The position numbers and the translations under genes were made by a program. Positions 19,259 to 28,830 of a stretch of 64,000 nt of DNA are shown here, piece after piece. Origin of the DNA: a marine gamma proteobacterium HTCC2148 (GTDB lineage: Bacteria; Pseudomonadota; Gammaproteobacteria; Pseudomonadales; Halieaceae); assembly GCA_000156295.1 (NCBI GenBank), contig DS999231.1:113250-177249 (forward strand), given 5' to 3'. Within the stretch, counting starts at the first letter, position 1. Each line of letters opens with the position of its first letter. The notes beneath the pieces are model-generated. The model saw nothing but the letters and a program-made list of their open reading frames with translations. It had not been told where the DNA came from and did no database searches.

Positions 19259-20527
19259 ATGCAATCAAAAACCTATCTAACACTGTTTTTGGCTATGGCC
19301 CTAACTGGCTTTAGCTGCGTTGCAGTAGTCAACTACGTTGTCGACCCCTACCGTTTTTTTAACTCAACCGACCGCCCGGGGATCAACGAGTATCGGCAGA
19401 AATTCTTTTATGGCCAGCATGTTTCCAAGCCTTATGCTCTGAGAGAGCTTGCACCTGAAGCAGTGATTCTAGGCGTCTCCCGCGCTGGGTCATCCATGGC
19501 CACGGATCACCCCGGCTGGAACGGCGCCCCCGTTTATAACTATTCAATAGCCGGCAGTACTGCCTACTTGATCTGGAGAAACTATCAACACGCGAAAGCC
19601 AGCGGGGAGCTCAAGCAAGCGCTGCTGATGCTGGATTTTTATATGTTCAATATACATAGGGAGCAGCGTCCCACGGCCGGCGTTATACCTACTTACGAGG
19701 AACGCCTCGCCGTTACTCCGGAATTCAAAAAGAATAGTGGCTACCCTGTTCGACTCTTTAAGGACACGCTGACATCCTTGATTTCGTTCGAGATGCTGCA
19801 TGAGAGTTGGAACACAGTCCTGGCGCAGTCCCGTATTGCCCGTAAAGAGATACCCAAGTCAACTCTGACTCCCACCGGATTCTGGATTACTGATCCAAAA
19901 CCCAAGGCGCCTCAGCGTGCAGCCTTCCGGCAGATCGAGCAGCAATATATGACTTTTACCTGGTTCCCGCGCCCGGACCAAAAGTTCGCATTACATAGGG
20001 CTGACGAATCCTCTAACCTGGTTTATCTCCAAAGAATACTGGCCGACGCCTATAGTGAGGGTATCGAAATAAAACTTGGCTTCATGCCCTTTCATGCCAG
20101 ATTGGCGGAATCCATGCGCGCGGTTGACCTGTGGGATGACTTTGAACAGTGGAAAAAAGAGGTTGTGCAATTAGTGGAGAAGGAAGCCGCAAAAGCCGGA
20201 CAGTCGCCATTCCCGCTGTGGGACTTCAGTGGCTATAATTCAATTACCACCGAGCCAGTACCCGCAAAAAAAGACAAGACCAGCCGCATGCGCTGGCACC
20301 TGGACACATCACACGTAAGCCGGGCTACAGGTGATTTGATTCAGACCGTTTTATTGGGTGTCGACGGTGAGCGCGTTCACGATTTTGGCCAGAAAGTAGA
20401 TAGCCGTACTATCGATGCGCATTTAAAACGCTCGCGCATTGACCGAAAGCGCTATGCGAAATCGTTTCCAAAAGACCTGCAGGAGGTTCGAGAAAAAGCA
20501 GAAAAAACGAGTGCCTGGCGTAAATAG
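19259..20527 (+). CDS. SGNH-fold AlgJ/AlgX/DltD-like protein, copy 1 (longest)
   Basis: The 422-residue protein has an N-terminal membrane anchor (residues 5-27) followed by VDPYRFF, HVSKPYAL and the nucleophile motif G72-V-S74-R. The other three copies have GSSR at this place. The C-terminal Asp-His pair appears as D349-T-S-H352. These features define the periplasmic SGNH-like partners of AlgI/DltB acyltransferases. It is about 35 residues longer than the other copies and diverges most from them. It is transcribed away from MBOAT copy 1 and converges on ACP 2. Confidence 0.72.
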   Translation: MQSKTYLTLFLAMALTGFSCVAVVNYVVDPYRFFNSTDRPGINEYRQKFFYGQHVSKPYALRELAPEAVILGVSRAGSSMATDHPGWNGAPVYNYSIAGSTAYLIWRNYQHAKASGELKQALLMLDFYMFNIHREQRPTAGVIPTYEERLAVTPEFKKNSGYPVRLFKDTLTSLISFEMLHESWNTVLAQSRIARKEIPKSTLTPTGFWITDPKPKAPQRAAFRQIEQQYMTFTWFPRPDQKFALHRADESSNLVYLQRILADAYSEGIEIKLGFMPFHARLAESMRAVDLWDDFEQWKKEVVQLVEKEAAKAGQSPFPLWDFSGYNSITTEPVPAKKDKTSRMRWHLDTSHVSRATGDLIQTVLLGVDGERVHDFGQKVDSRTIDAHLKRSRIDRKRYAKSFPKDLQEVREKAEKTSAWRK

Positions 20528-20551
20528 CCGATTATTCTGAGGCCGAGACGT

Positions 20552-20812
20552 TTACCAGTCACCAAACTCTTCCAGCACCCGTTTCGCCTTGGCGTAAAAA
20601 AGATTGATGGTATTTGCTTCGTCGATGTCGAACTCTCCGAGGTCGATATCCAGAGACTTTTCAACTTCCAGTACCAGACTGATGCCAGCCAGTGAATCGA
20701 GGCCATAATCACCTAGGTCCTCGTCGTCACTAATTACCACGTCTTCTGTCTTTTTCAGCACCTTTTTGATGCCAACTTTCACAGCTTCCCGGAATTCATC
20801 CAGTGTGAACAT
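20552..20812 (-). CDS. Acyl carrier protein 2
   Basis: An 86-residue acyl carrier protein with the phosphopantetheine serine S40 in GDYGLDSLAG. It is distinct in sequence from ACP 1. It lies 30 bases downstream of the FabH-like synthase gene, so the two probably work together in making a short ketoacyl-ACP. Confidence 0.82.
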   Translation of the reverse strand: MFTLDEFREAVKVGIKKVLKKTEDVVISDDEDLGDYGLDSLAGISLVLEVEKSLDIDLGEFDIDEANTINLFYAKAKRVLEEFGDW

Positions 20813-20842
20813 AAAACCCCTCGCTTTTGCACTTGTTAAACA

Positions 20843-21772
20843 TCATAAACGCTCAAGTATCGATGTGGCCCATGACAGCCCTACACCAAACCCCGAAATA
20901 AGAATCGTTTTCTCCCCTGTTTCCATATACTGCTCTAACATTAATGGAATCGAGGATGATACGGTATTGCCTATTTCCGCAGCCAGGAATGGAGCCTTAT
21001 CGGCTTCCACACCCAGTGCAGTAATTAAGTTATCCACGATGTATTTACTGCCCTGATGCAGGAGGTAAAGGTCGACCTCACTCTTCTCCAGTCCATTCTG
21101 CTCTAGACACTGTTCGATCTGCGCGGGCACTTTAGTGACCGCAAACTTGAACACATTGTTTCCCAACATTGAGAGTACCCGAGTATCCTCGTTGACTTTG
21201 ATCGAATGCGACAATCTGGCATTGGTAGAAAATGTGGACTTGCGAGAAATGAATATCGGTTGAGCCGCAATATAAGTCACTGCGGCAGCATCTCCAAACA
21301 ATAGTTCAGTATTGTAGTCCAGCGGGTCAATTACCTTCGAATAAGGATCAGCGGTAAACAAAAGGCCATGTTGCAGGCCCTGGGCATTCATAAAGGCCTG
21401 AATAACATCCAGCCCATAAACAAAGCCGGAGCAACCCAATGAAACATCAAAAGCCGCGACATTCTCTGATAACCCTAGCTTATGCTGCACAATTGCGGAG
21501 GTGTGTGGTAAGCCAAAGCCATCAGGGTTCTGCGTGACAACAATCAGACAATCGATGTCCTCCCGCTTGATATCTGGCTGCTTTTTGAACAAAGCGTCGA
21601 AAGCCCCAACACAGAGGTCTGAAGTTTCCTCGCCATCACTTTTTCGCTGCAAAGAGGTAAAACCAACTTTGCCGGTGATGAAATCAACCTCCTTTCCCAC
21701 CTCTTCCGCGCGATCAACGTTACTGACTCGTCGCTCAGGAATATAACTAGCAATCGCTTTTATACCAACCAT
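20843..21772 (-). CDS. FabH-like 3-oxoacyl-ACP synthase III
   Basis: The 309-residue thiolase-fold enzyme has the complete KAS III triad: C114 in SLGCSGFVYG, H239 in LLHQGS and N269 in EIGNTVSSSIPL. FabH normally has HQAN at the His position; HQGS here is a variant. It would condense an acyl-CoA starter with malonyl-ACP. With ACP 2 next to it and a FabG-like reductase in the neighbouring operon, a 3-hydroxyacyl-ACP such as 3-hydroxybutyryl-ACP is a reasonable product. KAS III/ACP pairs also make the acyl arm of sugars in known flagellin glycosylation islands. Confidence 0.82.
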   Translation of the reverse strand: MVGIKAIASYIPERRVSNVDRAEEVGKEVDFITGKVGFTSLQRKSDGEETSDLCVGAFDALFKKQPDIKREDIDCLIVVTQNPDGFGLPHTSAIVQHKLGLSENVAAFDVSLGCSGFVYGLDVIQAFMNAQGLQHGLLFTADPYSKVIDPLDYNTELLFGDAAAVTYIAAQPIFISRKSTFSTNARLSHSIKVNEDTRVLSMLGNNVFKFAVTKVPAQIEQCLEQNGLEKSEVDLYLLHQGSKYIVDNLITALGVEADKAPFLAAEIGNTVSSSIPLMLEQYMETGEKTILISGFGVGLSWATSILERL

Positions 21773-22186
21773 TAAAACCCCAGACTTTTTAACGAGAAGA
21801 AAAACAGATAGCTCCCAGAGGGCGGGAGAAATCTTACCTCGAGCACCTTCCCATGTGTTGCGTAATACATTCTACCATTTGTTGATTTAGCGCGCCCCTG
21901 ACACCAAGTTCATTCAAAGCGCGCCATCGGTCTGGACAAACCCCTGTAAGCACCGCTTGAACACCGAGCACGCGAGAGCTATGTCTCGCGAGACGCTAAC
22001 GAGTTTTTAGCAACGACGCGAAGGCGCTATGAAGAATTGCACCGAAATAAAACCGCACATTGATTAGCAAACCGGGAGGCTATGCTGACGTCGTGTGAGG
22101 TGCGGAAATTTTTGGTCCGGCGGTCTGTTCTAGACGCCCGGATCATTCAGGTCACCAAGCCCAACTTACGCCAGAATACAGCCCTT
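21773..22186. other. Intergenic region with a small hairpin
   Basis: About 410 bases between the FabH-like gene and MBOAT copy 2, both on the minus strand. No convincing ORF is present. A perfect 7-bp inverted repeat, CGCGAGA (21971-21977) and TCTCGCG (21984-21990), could form a hairpin but has no T-run. Its function is unknown. Confidence 0.45.
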
Positions 22187-23725
22187 TTAAAACTGAAAGT
22201 ATAAGAATTCACTGACCTGAGTCAGGTTTAGACAACTGGCGATAAAAAGCAGGGCAATAAATAACGCCCATACCTTCCCCGGTTGCCAGCTGAAAGAAAG
22301 TACCGCCGCTCGCCCGATGGGCGGTTTATCCAAGGCTATATCGATGGGTTGAAAAAGCTGCCAGGTGCTTGGCAGGAACCAGCATCCCATGATGGCTAAC
22401 ACCAGACTGCCAAACACCAATGTAACCGCCTGACCAGCCAAGCCCACCATATCCGCAATGGCAAAAAAATTAGTGGCCTGCAGCACCTGCAAATAATGAG
22501 GGGAAAAGCCCCAATAATCGGCATTCATCAAGCCTTGATAAACATCTGCAGCTGCAGTCACCGTCTCCGCTCGAAACAAGACAAGGGTGAATACAACCAC
22601 CAGAAAGGTGAACAACTGAGCCAGAGCCTTGTACCAGCCCTTGCCCACCAGGCCCAGAGGGCCAGACACTCTGATACGCCAGATTTGATGCAGTACCACA
22701 TAAATGCCATGAAAGACGCCATACAAAAAGAAAGTCCAGCCGGCACCGTGCCATACACCACCGGCGAACATGGTCATAAACAGATTGAACCGCTGTCGAC
22801 GAGGACTGCATAAAAAGCCGCCCAAGGGAGCGTAAACGTAATCTCGAAGAAAGCGCGACAGGGTTGCGTGCCACATACGCCAGAAGTCACTGATATTTTG
22901 CGCCCGGTAGGGGGAATAAAAATTCACCGGCAGCTTCAGGCCAAACAGGCAGGCCAGACCGATAGCCATATCACTGTAACCGGAAAAGTCGAAGTACAGC
23001 TGCATAGCATAGCTGAATGTGCCCGCAAGAGATTCAAGCGTATAAAGCGCCACACCACTGTCCGCCATGGTGAAAATCGGTGTCGCAAACAAACCAAAGC
23101 TGTCAGCGATAACCACTTTCTTGAACAGGCCTATCACCAGAATAGACAGGCCGATACTAAGATTGCGCGACGTCTCTTGCGGCGTTCCCAATTGCTTAAA
23201 CTGCCCCAACATCTCCTGATGATGAACAATAGGTCCGGCGATCAGCTGTGGGAAAAAACTGACGAAAAGACAATATTCCAAAAAGCCGTGTGAATCAGTC
23301 AAACCTTTACTCGTGTCAACCAGGTAAGTGATTTGCTGAAAGGTATAAAATGATATTGCCAGCGGTAAGACAATATGACTGAAATTAAAACTAACGTCGT
23401 TTAGCACAGCAATACTTTCGACGAAAAAATTGCCGTATTTGAAATAGGCCAGCAGGCCGATGTTAAAAGCTATGCCACAGATCAGAAGGGCTTTCTTAAC
23501 CAATCCCTGCCAACGTTGCAGAGCACCGCCCAAACCGTAGTTGACACCGATTGACAGAGCCAATAGCCATAAGTAGATCGGGTTCCACCAGCCGTAAAAT
23601 AAAAATGACGCAAGTATCAGCCAAGCCATAATCAGACGTGGCCGGCCCAGGCGCTGCAGCAGCCAGAAGCCGAACCACACGGCAGGCAGAAAAATGAAGA
23701 GAAATTCTATGGAGTTGAACAGCAT
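22187..23725 (-). CDS. MBOAT O-acyltransferase, AlgI-like, copy 2
   Basis: A 512-residue polytopic MBOAT with MLFNS at the start, SEFLYFQF at the end, GPIVHHQEM in the middle and the catalytic-type H326 in GGVWHGAGWTF. It is very close to copy 4 at 46537; the segment around DFWRMWHATLSRFLRDYVY and LGGFLCSPRRQRFNLF is almost identical. The pair therefore arose by duplication. The divergent neighbour at 23883 encodes its likely SGNH partner. Confidence 0.88.
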   Translation of the reverse strand: MLFNSIEFLFIFLPAVWFGFWLLQRLGRPRLIMAWLILASFLFYGWWNPIYLWLLALSIGVNYGLGGALQRWQGLVKKALLICGIAFNIGLLAYFKYGNFFVESIAVLNDVSFNFSHIVLPLAISFYTFQQITYLVDTSKGLTDSHGFLEYCLFVSFFPQLIAGPIVHHQEMLGQFKQLGTPQETSRNLSIGLSILVIGLFKKVVIADSFGLFATPIFTMADSGVALYTLESLAGTFSYAMQLYFDFSGYSDMAIGLACLFGLKLPVNFYSPYRAQNISDFWRMWHATLSRFLRDYVYAPLGGFLCSPRRQRFNLFMTMFAGGVWHGAGWTFFLYGVFHGIYVVLHQIWRIRVSGPLGLVGKGWYKALAQLFTFLVVVFTLVLFRAETVTAAADVYQGLMNADYWGFSPHYLQVLQATNFFAIADMVGLAGQAVTLVFGSLVLAIMGCWFLPSTWQLFQPIDIALDKPPIGRAAVLSFSWQPGKVWALFIALLFIASCLNLTQVSEFLYFQF

Positions 23726-23882
23726 TAAGTTCGACGAATGCCCGCAGCCTATTTAGTCCGTATACCTGAATCGATACAGGCAGTTTTCCCGCATTAGACA
23801 CTATACGCGCTGTATCTGTCACCCTGTGCTAACATCCAATGCGTAATATCAATGTCTACCCGGCGCAACTGGCAAACACCTT

Positions 23883-25046
23883 ATGTACCGCACCTACCTT
23901 TTGATGAGCACCGTTTTCGCTACGCTGCTCGCCCTTATGGTCGTTGTGTTCTGCTTTTTTGTAGATCCCTACAATTTATATCCATCCCTTAATTTTTATG
24001 AGAATGAGCAAGAAGCGGACCTGTTCTATCATCTGCGGCTGCACAAGCCTTACGCTATGGAAGCTCTGAAGCCAGATCACCTGATTGTAGGCAGCTCGCG
24101 CTCTGCTCGACTGCCGCCAGACTCTCTTGCAGCAAACGATGAGCAATCCTATAACGCAGCTTTGCCAGGCGTGACCCTCCGTGAAATTCGATTACTAGTC
24201 GAACACGCGCAGGCCATTAAACCACTTACGTCAGTGCTCATCGGTATCGATTACTATATGTTTCGCCAGGGCTACTCATCTATTAGTGCGCACTTCGAAG
24301 CTGCGCGCCTGCGCAAGATTCAACCAACTATCAAACAAAACCTGGCTCATTACTTTCAGCGTTTTGAGGATAACTGGAAGAGCCTTTTATCAGTAGATGC
24401 TTTGATTAATGCCTGGGAAACTCTGTACGTCAAAGTAGAAAGCCAACGAAACTATAAGTCCGATGGTACCTGGGAGGCTAATCTAGATGGGCCAAAACGC
24501 GGTACCTGGCTTTTCTCCATGCTGGTGAAGCAAAAATATCAGGACTTTACTCAAAAAACAGATCAACTCGATATGGCAGAGTTAAATGCCCTGCTGAAAT
24601 TTTGCGATGACCATGATATTCAGGCGTGGGTCCTGATATCACCCCTTCACGCCAGTGTCATGAATAGTGTGAATATGGCGGGACAGTGGCCGCAATATAT
24701 TGATTGGCAACGACAGGTCATCCAAGTCAGCTCCACCTACTCTAACAGCGCCCGCGTCTTCGCTTTAGAAAACAGCCCAAACCTGGTGCTGGAAGCAATA
24801 GATCAGGACAGCCGCTTTTTTCTGGACGGTGTTCATTACACCAGCCAGGCCGGGCGGCAGATAATGACTTGTCTGGCTGGGAGCAACTGCGATTCGACAA
24901 TCAACCTGGCCACCCTAAACAATACGAACAGCACGCCCTACTTAGACGCGGTCACGGGACTCATGGAAAATTATCGCCATAGTAATGCAAGGGATTTCGC
25001 TCGCGTACAAAAGTGGCTGGACCTTTCTGCTCAGGCCGGGCGGTAG
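23883..25046 (+). CDS. SGNH-fold AlgJ/DltD-like protein, copy 2
   Basis: The 387-residue protein has an N-terminal membrane anchor, VDPYNLY, HKPYAM and the nucleophile motif G70-SSR, with the C-terminal D315-GVH318 pair. The Ser-Asp-His set fits a periplasmic SGNH-like acyl-transfer partner anchored in the inner membrane. It is paired head-to-head with MBOAT copy 2. Its middle section is quite different from copies 3 and 4. Confidence 0.75.
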   Translation: MYRTYLLMSTVFATLLALMVVVFCFFVDPYNLYPSLNFYENEQEADLFYHLRLHKPYAMEALKPDHLIVGSSRSARLPPDSLAANDEQSYNAALPGVTLREIRLLVEHAQAIKPLTSVLIGIDYYMFRQGYSSISAHFEAARLRKIQPTIKQNLAHYFQRFEDNWKSLLSVDALINAWETLYVKVESQRNYKSDGTWEANLDGPKRGTWLFSMLVKQKYQDFTQKTDQLDMAELNALLKFCDDHDIQAWVLISPLHASVMNSVNMAGQWPQYIDWQRQVIQVSSTYSNSARVFALENSPNLVLEAIDQDSRFFLDGVHYTSQAGRQIMTCLAGSNCDSTINLATLNNTNSTPYLDAVTGLMENYRHSNARDFARVQKWLDLSAQAGR

Positions 25047-25068
25047 TTACGCCAGAGAACCAGCAGGG

Positions 25069-26037
25069 CTAGTCTGCCCTCTCTACCCCCAGCCGTTCTT
25101 CAACCTGATACAGGGGGCGGCCCTTGCTCTCGATAAACGTTTTACCCACATATTCACCCGCCACACCAATAGCCAGCAACTGCAGACCACCCAGCAGGTA
25201 AATAGGTATAACCGTTGAGGCCCACCCAGGCACGGTTCCCGGACCGAACAAGGTCGCAGCCAGTGCCCAGCCTCCCAGCCCCAGTGCGATAAAAAACACC
25301 ATCATTCCCAGTACCGAAATAATACGCAGAGGTACGATGGAAAACGAGGTAAGGCCCTGTAAAGACAGGCTCAGCATACGTCTAAAAGGGTATTTCGATT
25401 CTCCTGCCAAGCGAACCCCTCTACTGAAATAGACCTTGTCAGAGCGCAGGCCCAACAAGGGAACAATACCCCTGAGGTAGAGATTAGCCTCTCGATACTC
25501 GCCCAGAAAGTTCACGGCTCGGCGGCTCATCAAACGAAAATCCGCGTGGTCTGGCACGGTTTCTATGCCCATTTTTGACAGCAGCCAGTAATGGGCGGCC
25601 GCCGTGTAACGCTTGAAACGGGTGTCACTCTCGCGATTATTACGAACACCATAAACAATTTCACTGCCTGCACGAAAGGATGTCACCATTTTTTCGATCA
25701 CAGCAACATCATCCTGCAAGTCTGCATCAAGGCTGATCAGCGCATCTGCCTCGGTCTCCATCAGACCTGCATAAAGGGCATACTGATGTCCGTAATTCCT
25801 CGCTAGCTTGATCCCGGCGAAGACGCTATCCCCAGCGGACAGCTGTTCGATCAAAGACCAGGTGCTGTCGCAGCTGCCATCGTCGACAAAGACAATCTTT
25901 GATTGGGCCGACACCAGACCGCTATCGACCAGACGCTGCAGCTCACTGGCCAGCTTCCGGGCAGTCAATGGAAGTATTTGTTCCTCGTTGTAACAAGGCA
26001 GCACCAGTGCAATCACTGGATTAGTGACCGTATTCAT
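25069..26037 (-). CDS. Polyprenyl-phosphate glycosyltransferase (GtrB/ArnC/DPM1-like)
   Basis: The 322-residue GT2 enzyme has the lead-in ALVLPCYNEE, the VDDGSCD turn and the metal-binding DAD (D104-A-D106) in SLDADLQDD. Two C-terminal transmembrane helices at about 230-255 and 265-290 follow. This is the layout of enzymes that transfer a sugar from a nucleotide to undecaprenyl phosphate, producing a lipid-linked donor that is flipped and used by GT-C enzymes outside the membrane. Several GT-C-like genes are nearby. A flippase of GtrA type is not intact in this window. Confidence 0.85.
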   Translation of the reverse strand: MNTVTNPVIALVLPCYNEEQILPLTARKLASELQRLVDSGLVSAQSKIVFVDDGSCDSTWSLIEQLSAGDSVFAGIKLARNYGHQYALYAGLMETEADALISLDADLQDDVAVIEKMVTSFRAGSEIVYGVRNNRESDTRFKRYTAAAHYWLLSKMGIETVPDHADFRLMSRRAVNFLGEYREANLYLRGIVPLLGLRSDKVYFSRGVRLAGESKYPFRRMLSLSLQGLTSFSIVPLRIISVLGMMVFFIALGLGGWALAATLFGPGTVPGWASTVIPIYLLGGLQLLAIGVAGEYVGKTFIESKGRPLYQVEERLGVERAD

Positions 26038-26122
26038 CGGATTGCCGTACCTGATTCAAATTGATTAGGGTCGTCAAAAAATATCATTATTATTTCTCAG
26101 TTAATTTGCTGCGCAAACCGAC

Positions 26123-26884
26123 TCATGCCTGCCTGCGTTTTGCTTTCAATGATAACCCAAATAGGGTTTTTTTGAGGATTGCCAGTAAGGTACTGATCGG
26201 CGAGGGCAAAAACCGAATCAGTTTTTTGCGCAGCTGGTAGAGGGCCGGTGAAATATCTGACGCGATTTGCTGATCCCCAACGCGATAAGGCAACAGCGCG
26301 TCAGTGACCGACGCAGGCACGGTTTGCCTGACAAAGAGGAAGGTATTGTACCGGTACCAGGGCATAACTTCGTTGGCACCCTGCAACGCAGCTCGTATCG
26401 GGTCATACATATCATAGCCCTGACCCCGAAACAGTTGGCGCCAATATTCGTAGGGCTGTTCATTAATATGATTTTCCCCACCCTGCCCTGGCGGAGCCGC
26501 GGAGAACATCACAAGGTCTGCATGACGACAAAGGCTGTCCACAAAACCGACGGCCGCTGATTCTGGCAAATGTTCTGCCACTTCTAAACTCTGCACTAGG
26601 GTAAAACGCCGTTCCAAATCAAAGCTGGTGCTGAGGTCCAAGGGCATGAAGTCCTCCGCATCAATCATTAACTGGTCTGCATTCAGGTAGTCACCATCGA
26701 GACCAACAATCTTTGCGCCCATTGACTTCCAGACAGAGAGCCACGCCCCTGCGCCACAACCCACATCCAACACTGAGTCAACAGGGTCTGGCAACACCGC
26801 CAATAAAGCCGGTAGCAACTGTTGCGCAGAATTCACTGCACCCTGGCTGATGTATTGATAAAACTCCTCGTCATATTCATACAT
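26123..26884 (-). CDS. Class I SAM-dependent methyltransferase
   Basis: The 253-residue protein contains SVLDVGCGAGAWLSVW and GLDGDY, the nucleotide-binding core of class I methyltransferases. It then has VQSLEVAEHLPE, which fits Methyltransf_11/23-type enzymes found in surface-polysaccharide clusters. ATG at 26884 is preferred over the GTG one codon upstream, with GGAG nine bases before it. It overlaps the end of the membrane protein at 26877, so both are in one operon. The acceptor is unknown. Confidence 0.75.
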   Translation of the reverse strand: MYEYDEEFYQYISQGAVNSAQQLLPALLAVLPDPVDSVLDVGCGAGAWLSVWKSMGAKIVGLDGDYLNADQLMIDAEDFMPLDLSTSFDLERRFTLVQSLEVAEHLPESAAVGFVDSLCRHADLVMFSAAPPGQGGENHINEQPYEYWRQLFRGQGYDMYDPIRAALQGANEVMPWYRYNTFLFVRQTVPASVTDALLPYRVGDQQIASDISPALYQLRKKLIRFLPSPISTLLAILKKTLFGLSLKAKRRQA

Positions 26885-28688
26885 CACCAGGCACTCCGGA
26901 TAGATCTTTTTGCGACGCAGTCGCTGCTGTCAGGCGATCAACCTCCACCAGGCACTGTCGCGAGGTTCCTGCAGGCATATTCATTGTTAGTTGCACATAT
27001 CCATCCAGTAATGTCTTGTGGTCAACATAACCGATCCAGAAGTTAAATGAAGGGTCAATCAGCTGCCTGGGTGAATAGTTACCCTGATGACCGGCAACCA
27101 GTCGTCCTAGCAGATTACCATCACGGGACAGCAGAACATCCCGAGTGAGCATTGCTGCAATACCCTGAACAGTAACTATTATCTGCGCAAAACCAACTTT
27201 GGGGCTATCGCCTGCGCTGAAGCTAACGATATCGGTAGAACACACGGGCAGTTGCCTCAGCGAGGTTGGGAACTGCACAGGCCGTCGATAAGCCAACTGG
27301 CGGCTTTCAAACAGCGGATCAAAAGTGAAAACGTACTCAGGCTTAAAGCGCAGTAAGCGGCCATCCACTTCTTCCCTTAACTCAGGCGTTTCACCCTCAG
27401 CATAAAGCCGCGCTGCGATTTCCAGGCTGCCTATCTCTTGCTGTAAATAAGAGCCGCTAGGCACCAGTAGCCAAGAAACCATTAGCATGACCACCAACAT
27501 CGTGATGCCTTTACACACTGCAGGCATTCTCGGTACTACAGCCATAACGAGGCTAATAATCCCCAGCCAATAAAGGGCTACAACAGTGTTATAACGCTCA
27601 TAGCTGGGACCATGTGCATGATTGGGCTGTTCTATCATCCGCCCCAATTGAATAGCCAGTGCCACCCCCAGGGCCATGGTCGCTAACAACAGGCACCACT
27701 CAACCCAGGGCGCAAGACGCTGACTTACGTGTGCGGCTCTGAGAAACTGAATCCATCCAACGACGAGGGCAGCCAGCGAAAACACAAAGAAGACTGCCGC
27801 CAGTAAAGGATGCTCACTGCTCATGGGCCAGCACAGCACTTTCGAAGCGCCCTGTGCGATTCGCAGCAAGGAGTTCTGCTCGAGCGCAACCCGGCCCGCC
27901 TCCTGTATGCTGGCGGCTATCGTCGGATCGCCTGCATCCCAGGCAGCGGCGATATCCGCATCAGAAGCTATGCCATTGAGATATGCCAAAGTCAGTAAGG
28001 TGCTGCAAACCACCGTGATCAGGAGTACACGTCGCCCAGACGATAGTGCGATAACAGGCAATAGCAACCAGACTATGACTCCCGCAAACGTGGTAAAGGC
28101 CGCCACTGTGGCCAGGCCATAGGCCATTAGCCAATCAAGCCCGGAGGCGTTGTCTGACTTTTTCACCAAGAGGAAAAAAGCGAGTGCACCAAAAGCAAAT
28201 GATAGGTGCCAGCTACTATTGATCGCGTTGACCGAATTCCAGGCGTGGGCGGGCGCAAACATTAATACTCCCAGGATTCCATAGCAGAACCAGGCGATCG
28301 CCTGGTCAGCACGAAAATAGTCCCGGGCCAATCGAACATAAAGCGCGACAATGACCAGCAGCCCGGCCCAAGCCGTGGCGTACAACAAATGTCCGCGCCC
28401 AGATAACAAGGTCAGATCCCAAAACACCAGTAGGCGCGGAAGCGTTATACGATGCGCTGAATAATGCGCCTCAAACAGGAACGACCAACTCCTCCAATTA
28501 CCGTCGCCGGACAGTATGGGTTGCAAATCATCAAGAATGACAAATACATCGCGCCAGGGCAGGTGCGGATGCCAACGGGACCAGAACAGCAGCGTCCAGA
28601 ACAATAACAGCAACGCGGCGGCAACGGACATCGCTGCGGCACAAAGAAGCGCGTACTGCTGGAGGCCAGGATGAGAACGCTCTTTCAT
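26877..28688 (-). CDS. Polytopic GT-C-like membrane protein A
   Basis: This 603-residue protein has about a dozen hydrophobic segments and a soluble C-terminal domain of roughly 150 residues. Its first periplasmic loop carries D53-D54 followed by H75-x3-H79-R80, in the same arrangement as the protein at 29594 (D41-D42, H70-x2-H73-R74), so the two look homologous. An acidic pair in the first loop is typical of GT-C transferases that use lipid-phosphate sugars. No family name can be given. Its neighbours are a methyltransferase and a polyprenyl-phosphate glycosyltransferase, which fits sugar addition at the periplasmic face. Confidence 0.6.
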   Translation of the reverse strand: MKERSHPGLQQYALLCAAAMSVAAALLLLFWTLLFWSRWHPHLPWRDVFVILDDLQPILSGDGNWRSWSFLFEAHYSAHRITLPRLLVFWDLTLLSGRGHLLYATAWAGLLVIVALYVRLARDYFRADQAIAWFCYGILGVLMFAPAHAWNSVNAINSSWHLSFAFGALAFFLLVKKSDNASGLDWLMAYGLATVAAFTTFAGVIVWLLLPVIALSSGRRVLLITVVCSTLLTLAYLNGIASDADIAAAWDAGDPTIAASIQEAGRVALEQNSLLRIAQGASKVLCWPMSSEHPLLAAVFFVFSLAALVVGWIQFLRAAHVSQRLAPWVEWCLLLATMALGVALAIQLGRMIEQPNHAHGPSYERYNTVVALYWLGIISLVMAVVPRMPAVCKGITMLVVMLMVSWLLVPSGSYLQQEIGSLEIAARLYAEGETPELREEVDGRLLRFKPEYVFTFDPLFESRQLAYRRPVQFPTSLRQLPVCSTDIVSFSAGDSPKVGFAQIIVTVQGIAAMLTRDVLLSRDGNLLGRLVAGHQGNYSPRQLIDPSFNFWIGYVDHKTLLDGYVQLTMNMPAGTSRQCLVEVDRLTAATASQKDLSGVPGDV

Positions 28689-28830
28689 ATGCTCGCAAAT
28701 TCTCGCTGTTGAAGTGCCGTAAGCAGTTGGCAGATAGCGCGGGCTAGACTCCAGCAGGAACCAACTTTAGAATAAGAGCCTATCGTAATCCTCAACCTGG
28801 CATTTTGCACGCCGGAAGAACCTTTATTCG

